Below are positions 9,132-17,929 of a stretch of 64,000 bases of DNA, piece by piece. Every line of letters starts with the position of its first letter. Position 1 is the stretch's first letter. Position numbers and translations under genes: made by a program. Under the pieces are notes generated by a model, which was not told the DNA's origin, did no database searches, and saw nothing but the letters and a program-made list of their open reading frames with translations. Origin of the DNA: an uncultured Enhydrobacter sp. (GTDB taxonomy: Bacteria; Pseudomonadota; Gammaproteobacteria; Pseudomonadales; Moraxellaceae); contig CAMIOS010000010.1 of the NCBI GenBank assembly GCA_946222995.1, forward strand, positions 6,948 to 70,947, read 5' to 3'.

Positions 9132-10370
9132 ATGTTTCGACCTTTGGCATTGTTTTTGGGCTTGCGATACACTCGGGCTGAACGAAGTAACCGATTTATC
9201 TCGTTTATTTCGCTGATATCAATGATTGGATTAACGCTTGGGGTGGCAGTGTTAATCACGGTCTTATCGGTGATGAACGGGTTTGATAGAGAGTTAAAAA
9301 CTCGGATTTTGGGCATGGTACCACAAGCCACAGTTACCGCACCCCAGATTATTCCCGATTGGCAAAAACTGGCGGCAGATATCAAAAAAAACCCCAAGGT
9401 CGATGCGGTTGCCCCGTTTATTCAGCTGCAAGGGATGCTCACCGCCAATGGTGAGGTAGCAGGCGTGATGGTGACGGGGATTGAACCTGAGTATGAAAAA
9501 CAAGTGTCGATTGTGCAGCAACATATGATGACCGGCAAGATTGATACGCTCAAGGCAGGGCAATTTGACATTGTGATTGGACGACAGCTTGCCACAGCGT
9601 TACAGGTGACTGTGGGTGATAAAGTCACGTTGGTATTGCCCGAAGCTTCACCATCACCGGCGGGCGTGATTCCACGTTTTAAACGGTTTACCGTGTCGGG
9701 AGTATTTGATATCAGTCCAGAGGTCAATAACGTGATGGCGTTTATCCCCATGAATGATGCGGCAAAGCTGTTACGCCTGCCTGATGGGGCGCAAGGCATT
9801 CGCATGAAGCTTAATGACTTATTTGCTGCCCCACAAGTTGCCCAGCAGGCGGCGGATTTAGCCCCTGGTTTGTCGCTGCTTGCCAATGATTGGACGACCA
9901 CACATGGCAATTTGTTTGGGGCAATTAAGATGGAAAAAGCCATGATTGGACTGTTACTGTTTTTTATTGTGATTGTCGCTGCCTTTAATATTGTGTCATC
10001 GCTGATCATGCTCGTGACTGATAAAAAAGCGGATATTGCAATTTTAAAAACCTTTGGTGCATCGCCCAAGTTGATCACCCAAGTGTTTATGGTGCAAGGC
10101 ATGATTATCGGCGTGATCGGTACATTGGCGGGGACGGTGTTTGGGGTAATTTTGGCATTGTCGATTAGTCGGGTGGTGGGATTTATTAATACTTCATTTA
10201 ATTTACATTTGTTTGATGCGTATTTTGTCAATTATTTGCCGGCTGAACTTGAATGGCTTGATGTGCTCATTATTACCTCAGCGTCATTTTTGATAAGCTT
10301 TTTGATGACGATTTATCCAGCGCGTCGTGCGGCAAATATTCAGCCTGCTCAGACCTTGCGTTATGAGTGA
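9132..10370 (+). CDS. lolC: Lipoprotein-releasing ABC transporter permease (LolC/LolE/LolF type)
   Basis: Inner-membrane permease that, with LolD, extracts mature outer-membrane lipoproteins and hands them to LolA. The 412 residues show the MacB/FtsX-like plan: an N-terminal helix (about 22-48, ISLISMIGLTLGVAVLITVLSVMNGF) with the diagnostic SVMNGFDRELKTRILGMVPQ, a large periplasmic domain (about 49-270), then three helices from about 273 to 400. The downstream partner lolD follows after 44 bases. No second permease gene is present, so this is probably the single hybrid permease (often called LolF) known from Acinetobacter relatives, working as a homodimer. That last point is inference from context. 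Confidence 0.9.
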   Translation: MFRPLALFLGLRYTRAERSNRFISFISLISMIGLTLGVAVLITVLSVMNGFDRELKTRILGMVPQATVTAPQIIPDWQKLAADIKKNPKVDAVAPFIQLQGMLTANGEVAGVMVTGIEPEYEKQVSIVQQHMMTGKIDTLKAGQFDIVIGRQLATALQVTVGDKVTLVLPEASPSPAGVIPRFKRFTVSGVFDISPEVNNVMAFIPMNDAAKLLRLPDGAQGIRMKLNDLFAAPQVAQQAADLAPGLSLLANDWTTTHGNLFGAIKMEKAMIGLLLFFIVIVAAFNIVSSLIMLVTDKKADIAILKTFGASPKLITQVFMVQGMIIGVIGTLAGTVFGVILALSISRVVGFINTSFNLHLFDAYFVNYLPAELEWLDVLIITSASFLISFLMTIYPARRAANIQPAQTLRYE

Positions 10371-10414
10371 TTTCACCTGTTAATTGTAAAAATAGCGTAA
10401 AGTAAGGATAGGGT

Positions 10415-11098
10415 ATGTCAGCGATTTTAACGGCAAATAATATTACCAAAGTGTATCAAGATGGCAAAAATACCACGACGGTGTTAAATGGCATTGATAT
10501 TGAAGTACACCAAGGCGAGCGTATCGCCATTGTCGGTACGAGCGGCTCGGGCAAAAGTACCTTGCTGCATATTTTGGGCGGGCTTGATGTGCCGACAGCG
10601 GGCGAGGTGTGGATTCATGGGCAATTGATTAATACCATGAACGAAACCCAACGGGGCAATCTGCGAAACAAACATTTGGGCTTTATTTACCAATTTCATC
10701 ATCTACTTGCCGAGTTTACAGCGATTGAAAATGTGGCGATGCCGCTGTTAATGCGCGATGCGGTACCCATTAAAGACGCCCAACACCGAGCGATTGACCT
10801 ACTTAAAAAAGTCGGGCTAGAACATCGCTTGACCCATCGCCCTAGCGAGTTATCGGGCGGTGAACGTCAGCGAGTGGCGATTGCTCGGGCGTTGGTGACG
10901 CACCCATCATTGGTGCTAGCCGATGAACCGACAGGCAATCTGGATTATGCCAATGCCCAAGCGGTGTTTGAGATTTTGTCCGATTTACAGCGAGATTTTA
11001 ACACCGCCTTGTTGATGGTGACCCACGATAGACAGCTTGCCCAGCTGGCCGATAAGCAACTTGCCATGCAAAACGGTAACTGGGTAAGTGTGACCTAG
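10415..11098 (+). CDS. lolD: Lipoprotein-releasing ABC transporter ATPase LolD
   Basis: ATPase of the Lol lipoprotein-release complex, 227 residues. The nucleotide-binding motifs are complete: Walker A GTSGSGKST (about 42-50), Q-loop FIYQFHHLLAEFTAIENV (typical of LolD), signature LSGGERQRVAIARAL, Walker B SLVLADEPTGNLD, and H-loop VTHD. It lies immediately after the permease gene and is probably co-transcribed with it. The ATG at 10415 has AAGGATAGGG upstream. No obvious terminator separates it from the convergent DUF218 gene, only 15 bases away. Confidence 0.95.
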   Translation: MSAILTANNITKVYQDGKNTTTVLNGIDIEVHQGERIAIVGTSGSGKSTLLHILGGLDVPTAGEVWIHGQLINTMNETQRGNLRNKHLGFIYQFHHLLAEFTAIENVAMPLLMRDAVPIKDAQHRAIDLLKKVGLEHRLTHRPSELSGGERQRVAIARALVTHPSLVLADEPTGNLDYANAQAVFEILSDLQRDFNTALLMVTHDRQLAQLADKQLAMQNGNWVSVT

Positions 11099-11113
11099 TC
11101 AACGTTGCAACTC

Positions 11114-11929
11114 TTAAAACTCATGTAACAGCCATCCGCTAATATAGGCAAAATATTCTCTGAGCCAATTGTTATAGCGAGTGGAAAGCGGGGTGGGGCT
11201 ACCAACCGTTATCACGTTGCGAAAGCCCTGTTTTTTGGCAATGGCTTTGGCGCGTAAGGTGTGAAAATCGCTTGTGACAATGGCGATAGGCGCGTTTAAA
11301 TTAATGCCATGTTGAGCCAAAATCGGTAAGCTGTTTTTGATATTAAGCTCGGTACTGGTGCTTTTTTCTTCAAGTAATAATCGGCGGCGATGAATCGCCT
11401 TTTGCTTGACCAAGTAATCGGCCATCACGCTTGCCTCGCTGACCGTTTCAGTCAAACCGGTACCACCGGTTAACACAATCCAAGCGGACGGTTGCTGGCA
11501 AGCAAGTTGGGCAGCGGCATCCAAACGACTGGCTAACACAGGCGTGGGCTGACCTTGTTTATACCCAGAGCCGAGCACTAACATAGCTTTGATCGGTTGT
11601 TCGGGCATTTTGGTATGGGTATTTTGCGCAATGTCATAAAAAAATAGAAGCAAACTAATCAGCCAACAGATAGCCAACAACACACCCGTTTGCCAAAGTT
11701 TTTTGATAGTTGGATGTTGTTGGAAAAACTGGCAAATGCTTTGCCAATATATCGCATGTGTCAGTAACGTTATGCCAATGATTAAAGGCAAAATCGTACC
11801 CAAATGCCACTTGCCGATGGTCGTCAGCACCAATGAATCAGTGATAAAAAACAACCCCAAGATCGCTATAAAACGCTTTACCCATCGGCTCACGCTGATG
11901 CTCGCAAACTGAAAACCAAATAAACGCAT
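11114..11929 (-). CDS. DUF218 (YdcF/ElyC/SanA-like) membrane protein
   Basis: Envelope-associated protein with a DUF218 domain. The first 100 residues contain about three hydrophobic helices. The domain follows at about 112-265, with its hallmark motifs AMLVLGSGYKQGQPTPVLASRLDAA, WIVLTGGTG, SEASVMADYLV, EEKSTSTELNIKNSLPIL and IVTSDFHTLRAKAIAKKQGF. Family members (ElyC, SanA) affect peptidoglycan or envelope barrier function in Escherichia coli, but the biochemical activity is not settled, so no symbol is given. It stands alone, convergent with lolD and divergent from comEC. Confidence 0.85.
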   Translation of the reverse strand: MRLFGFQFASISVSRWVKRFIAILGLFFITDSLVLTTIGKWHLGTILPLIIGITLLTHAIYWQSICQFFQQHPTIKKLWQTGVLLAICWLISLLLFFYDIAQNTHTKMPEQPIKAMLVLGSGYKQGQPTPVLASRLDAAAQLACQQPSAWIVLTGGTGLTETVSEASVMADYLVKQKAIHRRRLLLEEKSTSTELNIKNSLPILAQHGINLNAPIAIVTSDFHTLRAKAIAKKQGFRNVITVGSPTPLSTRYNNWLREYFAYISGWLLHEF

Positions 11930-12076
11930 GCTAAAATCGCTTTTCTTGATAAAATGAATGCCTTAGTATAGACATGGGCTCGCAAAAATGTATGAACTAA
12001 CGATGGATTGTTAACTTCATCTAGGCAAGGATAGATTAAAAGCTAATAGTAAGCAAAATAAAAAGGACATTGGCAT

Positions 12077-14956
12077 ATGCTTTGGGTGGTGGTTTTTGCC
12101 AGTATAATCGGCTTTTTGGCAGTGATACCGCTGGCAAGCAGCGAATTTTTGCGTCCGTTTTTTTATCCCACCCTAGGCGCTGACGTTTTAAATCCACCAT
12201 TTTTGACGCTGACACTGATAGGGCTCTTGATAAGCGGTGTGATAGTTGGCTTGCTGTGGTATGATAAATCGCGTAAACCGGTTATCCGTCCATTAGGGGC
12301 AAGATCGTTATGGCGGTGGATGGCGTATGGGGTGGTATTTGTTGGCATTGTATTAGCCAGTAGTAGCTTAGGTTTACAGCGTGAGTTGCGCTATCGCCAG
12401 TCGCTATTAACTCAGCCGTTAACGCTGGATGCGACAATAGTTAGTCAGCAACTTAGCGACACGGTTAATATTGCGCTAGATTTGCCTATCAGAAACAATC
12501 TGCAAACGAACCATTCACAGGTTAGCCAATCGCTCAATTATGGCACGTTATACCCCCGTCAAGTGTGGCAGATTATTGACACGGCGTTACAAGCTGATGG
12601 TGAGGCGGTGCCTATTAAGTTACCATTAACCGTCATGGTCACAGCCAACTTAAGCCAACACCCCGAATGGCAAAGCGTGCTTAACCAACTACCGCCCCAT
12701 CAACCGTTAAATGTCAAACTTGCCTTAACACCGATATTATCACCCACTGATGATAATTTGCCTGCCAATGCCAATATTAAACCACTTCGATTGGGCTTTG
12801 ACCAAGCCGCATGGCTGCGACAGCGAGGCATTCAAGCCACAGGCGAGGTCATCGATATTAACGAACGATCCGTGCAGCACCAAAATGGCCTAAGTAGCAG
12901 TAAATCTTTAGATAAGCAACCGACGTTGTCAGCCACTCGTATCAAGATTGAAACTTGGCGCTGGCAGTTTCGCCAAAAAATGCTGAGCCACTTTCGCCAA
13001 GCGATACACGATAACACCTTATCCGATACCCAAATTTTGGCGCAAGGCGATAGTCACGCTATCTTGCTCGGCTTATTGACAGGCGATACAGCTTTGATGG
13101 ACAGTCGGCTTAAAAACCGTTATCAAATCACGGGCATTAGCCATTTATTGGCAATTTCAGGCCCACATGTGACGATGCTGGCAAGCGTGGTAGCGATGCT
13201 ACTGTTATGGTTTATCAAGTTGATTTACCCTCAGTTGTTAATGCGATTGCCCAGTCAGCTTATCGTATTGTGGGTGAGTGTGATAGTAGCGGGCGTGTAT
13301 GCCTTGTTTGTGGGCTTTGAATTGCCTGCCCAGCGCACGTTTTGGATGCTGTTGATGCTGACAGTTGCCACCCAATGGCTGGTGACGATGACTACTTATC
13401 GACTCTTGGCAATGGTTGGTATGGTAATGGTCTGGCTTGATCCGATCGCGATTACCCAAGCGGGGTTTTGGTTGTCATTTGTGGCGGTCGGGCTATTGGT
13501 CAAATTTAGCCAACAAACCACACAGCCAAACCCAATCACATGGCAAAATCTAAACGATAACCATAACGATAACCATAAAGGTCGCTTTATCTTGGAGCAA
13601 ATTGTTGTACAGCTAGCCGCGTTATTTAAATTGCAATTGTGGTTGTTTGTGTGGCTGATGCCGATTGTGGTATGGTTTTTTGGTAAAGTGTCTTTGATTG
13701 GATTGCTGGTTAATTTGGTAGCCGTGCCTTTTTTGGGGCTGGTGATTGTGCCATTAGATATGCTGGCAGGGTTATTGTCGCTTATCCCGATACTCGGCGA
13801 AACGCTTGCCAATGGGCTGTGGTCGCTGTTATCAAGTGCCTTGATGTTTTTTCATGCATTTGTTGAATGGCTTATCAATAAAGGGCTTGCCAAACAAGCG
13901 TTTTTTAGCTTGACACATAGCCAGTTATTACTGATCACATTGGCGATTTTGCTGTATTTTGCACGCGGCGTATTGCCCAGATTGTTGATTGTGCCTATGT
14001 GTTTTGCGGGCATAGCGGTTACCTTGGCAAATGAGCAAGCTAGCGACACGGTGCCGTTATTGGCGGTGATGGATGATAGCAATTTGTCGATTAGCTTAGT
14101 TAAAAAGGGTAAAGAAGCATGGCTGATACTCGCTGACAATCGCAATTTAATACCCACAACGGCAAATTCAAAGAGCCGCTTTCAAAAATCCGCCCAGCCG
14201 CTTGCCATGATAAATTCGCACAATCGCTTCTTAGATACGACATTAAGCGCCGAAATTTACCCACTATTAGCCAGCTTGCAAGTTAGCCAATTATCGGGGG
14301 TGATTAATCAAACCCCAAGTGCGCAAAGCAATGACTTAGTACAACAATTGGCAAAAGATACGCTCATTAAGCAGTATTGGCTGGCAGGCTTTGACCCACT
14401 TCATTCCCACACAGCGACTGATACGGGGTGGCGATTTGACCAATTGACGCCCACGGCTTGTGCCTTTGGCAAGACTTGGCAAAGTGCAGACAATACGGCT
14501 AGCCGACTTACCCTCAATGCTGTGAGCGGTTGGCAATTGGACTTGCCCGAAGCGCAGCTTAATACAGCCGATAAGTTAGCTGCTCAAACCTGTGATATTC
14601 AAATTACCGTCACCAACCCAGCATTATCCAAACAAACTTCACCTTATCAAGCCTTGTTGACGGCAGGGCGTAGTCAGTTACCGCTTGCTATGTCGATGAA
14701 GCTGTGCCAAGCGAGCCATACCCAGTTGCTCATTTCGCCGTATCAAACACCGCTGGATAAAACGTGGCTTGAACAAAGTAAACCCAAAATTTTACACGTT
14801 TTGACAGGCGCTTATGCCAATGAAACGTTAGCAGACAATAGCCAATTTGTCTTGGCAGAATTGCAAAACCCGCCACCGCCTACGGCTATTTTTGCCCATC
14901 AAGTTGGCAGTGTGGTGTATCAGTTAGCCGAGCCTAGCGAAAAACGACAGGAATAA
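12077..14956 (+). CDS. comEC: ComEC/Rec2 DNA uptake channel protein with atypical C-terminal domain
   Basis: Inner-membrane channel that carries single-stranded DNA into the cytoplasm during natural transformation. In the 959 residues, N-terminal helices and an OB-like periplasmic region come first. The Competence domain (about 325-640) follows, with the diagnostic block LLTGDTALMDSRLKNRYQITGISHLLAISGPHVTML and further helices, including FGFWL-like QAGFWLSFVAVGLLV. The C-terminal part (about 660-959) sits where the metallo-beta-lactamase domain normally lies, but I cannot find its HxHxDH signature or the VDVGQGD start. It reads LLAVMDDSNLSISLVKKGKEAWLILADNR, suggesting a degenerate or non-catalytic version. 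The ATG has AGGACA upstream. It is a single gene. Confidence 0.9.
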   Translation: MLWVVVFASIIGFLAVIPLASSEFLRPFFYPTLGADVLNPPFLTLTLIGLLISGVIVGLLWYDKSRKPVIRPLGARSLWRWMAYGVVFVGIVLASSSLGLQRELRYRQSLLTQPLTLDATIVSQQLSDTVNIALDLPIRNNLQTNHSQVSQSLNYGTLYPRQVWQIIDTALQADGEAVPIKLPLTVMVTANLSQHPEWQSVLNQLPPHQPLNVKLALTPILSPTDDNLPANANIKPLRLGFDQAAWLRQRGIQATGEVIDINERSVQHQNGLSSSKSLDKQPTLSATRIKIETWRWQFRQKMLSHFRQAIHDNTLSDTQILAQGDSHAILLGLLTGDTALMDSRLKNRYQITGISHLLAISGPHVTMLASVVAMLLLWFIKLIYPQLLMRLPSQLIVLWVSVIVAGVYALFVGFELPAQRTFWMLLMLTVATQWLVTMTTYRLLAMVGMVMVWLDPIAITQAGFWLSFVAVGLLVKFSQQTTQPNPITWQNLNDNHNDNHKGRFILEQIVVQLAALFKLQLWLFVWLMPIVVWFFGKVSLIGLLVNLVAVPFLGLVIVPLDMLAGLLSLIPILGETLANGLWSLLSSALMFFHAFVEWLINKGLAKQAFFSLTHSQLLLITLAILLYFARGVLPRLLIVPMCFAGIAVTLANEQASDTVPLLAVMDDSNLSISLVKKGKEAWLILADNRNLIPTTANSKSRFQKSAQPLAMINSHNRFLDTTLSAEIYPLLASLQVSQLSGVINQTPSAQSNDLVQQLAKDTLIKQYWLAGFDPLHSHTATDTGWRFDQLTPTACAFGKTWQSADNTASRLTLNAVSGWQLDLPEAQLNTADKLAAQTCDIQITVTNPALSKQTSPYQALLTAGRSQLPLAMSMKLCQASHTQLLISPYQTPLDKTWLEQSKPKILHVLTGAYANETLADNSQFVLAELQNPPPPTAIFAHQVGSVVYQLAEPSEKRQE

Positions 14957-15074
14957 CCCATCGCCAAACAATAACCCTTGAAAAACAAGCCAATTCCCCA
15001 ATTGTAATCTGCCAATAAAGTCCGTATGATGACAAATTAACGCTATCATTTTTGCCAAACTGTGAGGAATTCCC

Positions 15075-16163
15075 ATGTCTGATAATTGGCCACCCGACCC
15101 TAACCGACCGCCACAGTCGAGTCCAACGCCTCAACCACAAAACAACTTGCCTTACCCACAGCAAATCCCTAGCCAATACGCAGGACGAGAATGGCAGCTA
15201 CTTGAAAAAACCTTAATGGCAAGTATCGTTGAGCAACGCCGTGCCAGACGGTGGGGTATCTTTTTTAAATTGTTGACGTTTGGTTATATTGTGCTGTTTG
15301 GTACATTGATGGCGAAGGGCTGTAGCCCAAACGCTAATAAAGGCATGACAGATATTGAAATGACCAAACCGCATTTGGCGGTGGTGGACGTCAATGGCGT
15401 GATTAGTAGCGACAAAGAGGCCAACAGCGAAAATATTAGCGAAGCCTTGACCGAAGCGTTTGATAATGAGCAAGCCAAAGCGGTTGCCCTACGCATCAAT
15501 TCCCCAGGCGGATCGCCTGTGCAGTCGGATGAAATTTGGCAGACCATGACCGAACTACGCAAAGCCCATCCCAACAAAAAATTGTACGCGGTTATCGAAG
15601 ATATGGGGGCATCGGGGGCGTATTATATCGCCTCGGCGGCGGATGAAATTTGGGTCAATCCCTCAAGCTTGGTGGGCTCCATTGGGGTCATCATGCCAAG
15701 TTATAATGTACAAGGGCTGATGGATAAACTTGGGGTCAAAGATGGCACCATGACGGCAGGCGAACACAAAGACATCTTAAGCATGAGCCGTCCGCTCACC
15801 GAATTTGAACGTAGCCATGTGCAAGGCGTGCTTGACAATACCCATGCTCACTTTATCAATGCGGTCAAACAAGGGCGAGGCAATCGCCTTAAAGACCCCG
15901 AAGCCAATCAGCTATTTTCAGGCTTATTTTGGAGTGGTGAACAAGCCATTAACTTAGGGCTTGCCGATAAAAATGGCAGTATCAGCTCGCTCGAAAAACA
16001 GCTCAAACTCAGCAATGCCGTCACCTACAATGCCGAAGACCCTGTCAAAAAAGTATTCGGCAAATTTGCCAGTCAAATTGGTTACGGCATGGGCGAAACT
16101 TTTTCTAAAAATCTCGCTAGTAAATTGGGTGTCGATATCACTGATGAAGGTCAATTAAAATAA
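15075..16163 (+). CDS. sppA: Signal peptide peptidase SppA, short (S49) form
   Basis: Membrane-anchored serine protease that degrades leftover signal peptides. The 362-residue protein has a Pro/Gln-rich cytoplasmic start, one membrane helix (about 62-82), then the S49 domain. The nucleophile is Ser180 in EDMGASGAYYIASAADEIW. The general-base lysine is Lys232 in GEHKDILSMSRPL, the arrangement seen in the short Bacillus-type enzymes rather than the double-domain E. coli form. LRINSPGGSPVQSDEIW and SLVGSIGVI are also conserved. A terminator at 16170-16198 closes the transcript. The ATG follows TGAGGAATTCCC. Confidence 0.93.
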   Translation: MSDNWPPDPNRPPQSSPTPQPQNNLPYPQQIPSQYAGREWQLLEKTLMASIVEQRRARRWGIFFKLLTFGYIVLFGTLMAKGCSPNANKGMTDIEMTKPHLAVVDVNGVISSDKEANSENISEALTEAFDNEQAKAVALRINSPGGSPVQSDEIWQTMTELRKAHPNKKLYAVIEDMGASGAYYIASAADEIWVNPSSLVGSIGVIMPSYNVQGLMDKLGVKDGTMTAGEHKDILSMSRPLTEFERSHVQGVLDNTHAHFINAVKQGRGNRLKDPEANQLFSGLFWSGEQAINLGLADKNGSISSLEKQLKLSNAVTYNAEDPVKKVFGKFASQIGYGMGETFSKNLASKLGVDITDEGQLK

Positions 16164-16169
16164 TCAGAT

Positions 16170-16198
16170 AAAAAGGGTTGGAATTTCCAGCCTTTTTT
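16170..16198 (+). terminator. Rho-independent terminator after sppA
   Basis: AAAAAGGGTTGG pairs with CCAGCCTTTTTT (with G-T wobble pairs) around a short AATTT loop, just past the sppA stop. Confidence 0.7.
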
Positions 16199-16269
16199 AT
16201 GGATAGCACTAGCTTTAAATGTGTTGTCCACCACATTGATGATAAAAACTGCTTAGACAAGGAAAAACA

Positions 16270-17127
16270 ATGGCACAATATTTGGCAAACCATACTTCAA
16301 CTGCTCATAGTCAAAAACCATTGATCCACTTTGCCCATGCCAACGGCATCCCGTCACTTGCTTATCGTTATCTATTTGAGCAGTTAAGCGATGAGTTTGA
16401 TATTATTTATATTCCACAACTTGGTACCGACCCCCACTATCCTGTCGATGAACATTGGCAAAGCCTCACGCAACAAGTGATTGATAACATTAAAGCCGAA
16501 CTTGCCAAGCGTGAGCAAACCCACGTTATCGGACTTGGGCATTCGCTTGGGGCATTGTGCACCCTACAAGCCGCTTACCGGGAGCCACAGCTTTTTAGCC
16601 AAGTGATTTGTCTTGACCCGCCGCTTATGCACGGTTACTATGCGATGGCGGTGCATTGGGCAAAACGCAACAGCCCCACCTTGCTTGACAGGCTCACCCC
16701 TGCAGGGCTATCGAGCCGCCGCCGTGATGTTTGGGTAAGCCGTGAAGCCGCCGCCGCCAGCCTGCGCCCTAAAGACTTTTATAAAAACTTTAGTGAGCCA
16801 TGCTTTGCCGATTTTATCGAGCATGGACTGAGCGACACCATAGACGGGCAAGTGACCTTGACCATTCCAAAAGCGGTGGAAGTGGCGATTTTTCGTACCA
16901 ATCCTTCACTGTTTTGGTTAAAACCCACCCATCTGCCCGCTGTGCCGACACAGCAACTAGTCGGGCAAGACAGTATATTTTTAAAACGTGGGTTTGTGGA
17001 TTTGGTCAAAGACCGCATGGGCATTGATTATCAGGTGCTTAAAGGAGGGCACATGTTCCCGCTTGAATATCCCGACAGCGTGGTTGAGCATATTAAAACG
17101 GCGATTCATGCCCAACTATCCTTATAA
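16270..17127 (+). CDS. Alpha/beta hydrolase of unknown substrate
   Basis: Soluble alpha/beta-fold hydrolase, 285 residues. The oxyanion-hole start LIHFAHANGIPSLAYRYLFEQL comes early. The nucleophile elbow GLGHSLGAL places Ser92 as catalytic serine, and the last conserved histidine lies in LKGGHMFPLEYPDSV near residue 260. A lid region (about 115-215) is rich in Arg and Trp. The acid residue is probably in VPTQQLVGQDSIFLKRGF. The family includes esterases, lipases and haloperoxidase-like enzymes; the substrate cannot be told. It starts after AAGGAAAAACA. The protease gene follows after 36 bases and may be co-transcribed. Confidence 0.85.
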   Translation: MAQYLANHTSTAHSQKPLIHFAHANGIPSLAYRYLFEQLSDEFDIIYIPQLGTDPHYPVDEHWQSLTQQVIDNIKAELAKREQTHVIGLGHSLGALCTLQAAYREPQLFSQVICLDPPLMHGYYAMAVHWAKRNSPTLLDRLTPAGLSSRRRDVWVSREAAAASLRPKDFYKNFSEPCFADFIEHGLSDTIDGQVTLTIPKAVEVAIFRTNPSLFWLKPTHLPAVPTQQLVGQDSIFLKRGFVDLVKDRMGIDYQVLKGGHMFPLEYPDSVVEHIKTAIHAQLSL

Positions 17128-17163
17128 ATTGTCCTGATAAAATGATGTTTGAAGGTAAACTTT

Positions 17164-17922
17164 ATGCACAATCCTTTGCAACAACGGCAACCTAAAACCT
17201 TACCCCAGCCTCGAGTCTCGCCTTTATATCCGCTGCCCATTACCCTTGCCTTGTCGATGATGCTGGTGGTTATTTTTATGGTTGGGCAACTGGCAGGGCT
17301 GGCGTTATTTACGCCATTGGTACTGCCGAAAGGCGAATCATTAACCTTACAAGAAAAGGTGCTGCTTGGTGGTGACAATGGGACCGTCATGAGCCTTGCG
17401 ATGATTTTTACCTTTTTTGTGGTGGTGGGGACGATTTGGCGGTTGATTCGTGCCAAGCGGGGGAAATTTGCGGATTATATGGCAATCAAGCCGTTTACAT
17501 GGCGGGATTTTTTATCCACCGCAATCTTATTGATAGTCCTCAATGTGCTAATTAGTGGGGTTGGGATTTGGCTTGAGCGTGAGCCGATGTTGTTTATGGA
17601 TAAACTCGCCGCTAGCGCGCACCCGCTATGGTTACTTGTCTTGGTGATAGTGATCATTGTACCGATTTATGAAGAAATGATGTTTCGGGGCTTTATGTGG
17701 TCAGGGCTGGCGGGCAGTCGGCTAGGGGAGTGGGGGGCAAGTATTTTGACCAGTATGGGCTTTGCCTTGATTCATGGGCAATATGCGGCGGTGGAATGGG
17801 TGGAGATATTTTTATTGGCGATGTTGTTTAGCTATGCCAGATGGCGATCGGGGTCGCTATTGTTACCAATAATGCTGCACATCATGAATAATGGGTTGGC
17901 AATGGCGGAATTTTTAGGATAA
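17164..17922 (+). CDS. CPBP family intramembrane glutamic protease
   Basis: Polytopic membrane protease of the CPBP (CAAX processing / bacteriocin-processing, Abi) family, 252 residues with about six to seven helices. The three family motifs are in order: EEMMFRGF near residue 171, FALIHGQY near 200, and LHIMNNGLA near the end. These carry the catalytic glutamates and histidines. An upstream TTG at 17149 would add five residues, but GAAGGTAA lies just before the ATG at 17164, which is preferred. In bacteria these enzymes are linked to self-immunity or envelope maintenance; no bacteriocin gene is nearby, so the substrate is unknown. Confidence 0.88.
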   Translation: MHNPLQQRQPKTLPQPRVSPLYPLPITLALSMMLVVIFMVGQLAGLALFTPLVLPKGESLTLQEKVLLGGDNGTVMSLAMIFTFFVVVGTIWRLIRAKRGKFADYMAIKPFTWRDFLSTAILLIVLNVLISGVGIWLEREPMLFMDKLAASAHPLWLLVLVIVIIVPIYEEMMFRGFMWSGLAGSRLGEWGASILTSMGFALIHGQYAAVEWVEIFLLAMLFSYARWRSGSLLLPIMLHIMNNGLAMAEFLG

Positions 17923-17929
17923 AAAAGGG

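Noticed and set aside
9422..10231. Leftward open frame of 269 codons opposite lolC/F
   Set aside because: It lies wholly within a well supported gene on the other strand; the translation is low complexity (many Ser, Thr, Ile, Pro) and has no start signal.
13540..13580. Short repeat AACGATAACCAT within comEC
   Set aside because: It encodes a small Asn/Asp/His loop (NDNHNDNH) in frame; a local duplication within a coding sequence, not a separate element.
13396..13812. Leftward frame of 138 codons opposite comEC
   Set aside because: Antisense shadow of the membrane part of comEC, rich in Asn, Thr and Ser, as expected for a shadow of hydrophobic codons.
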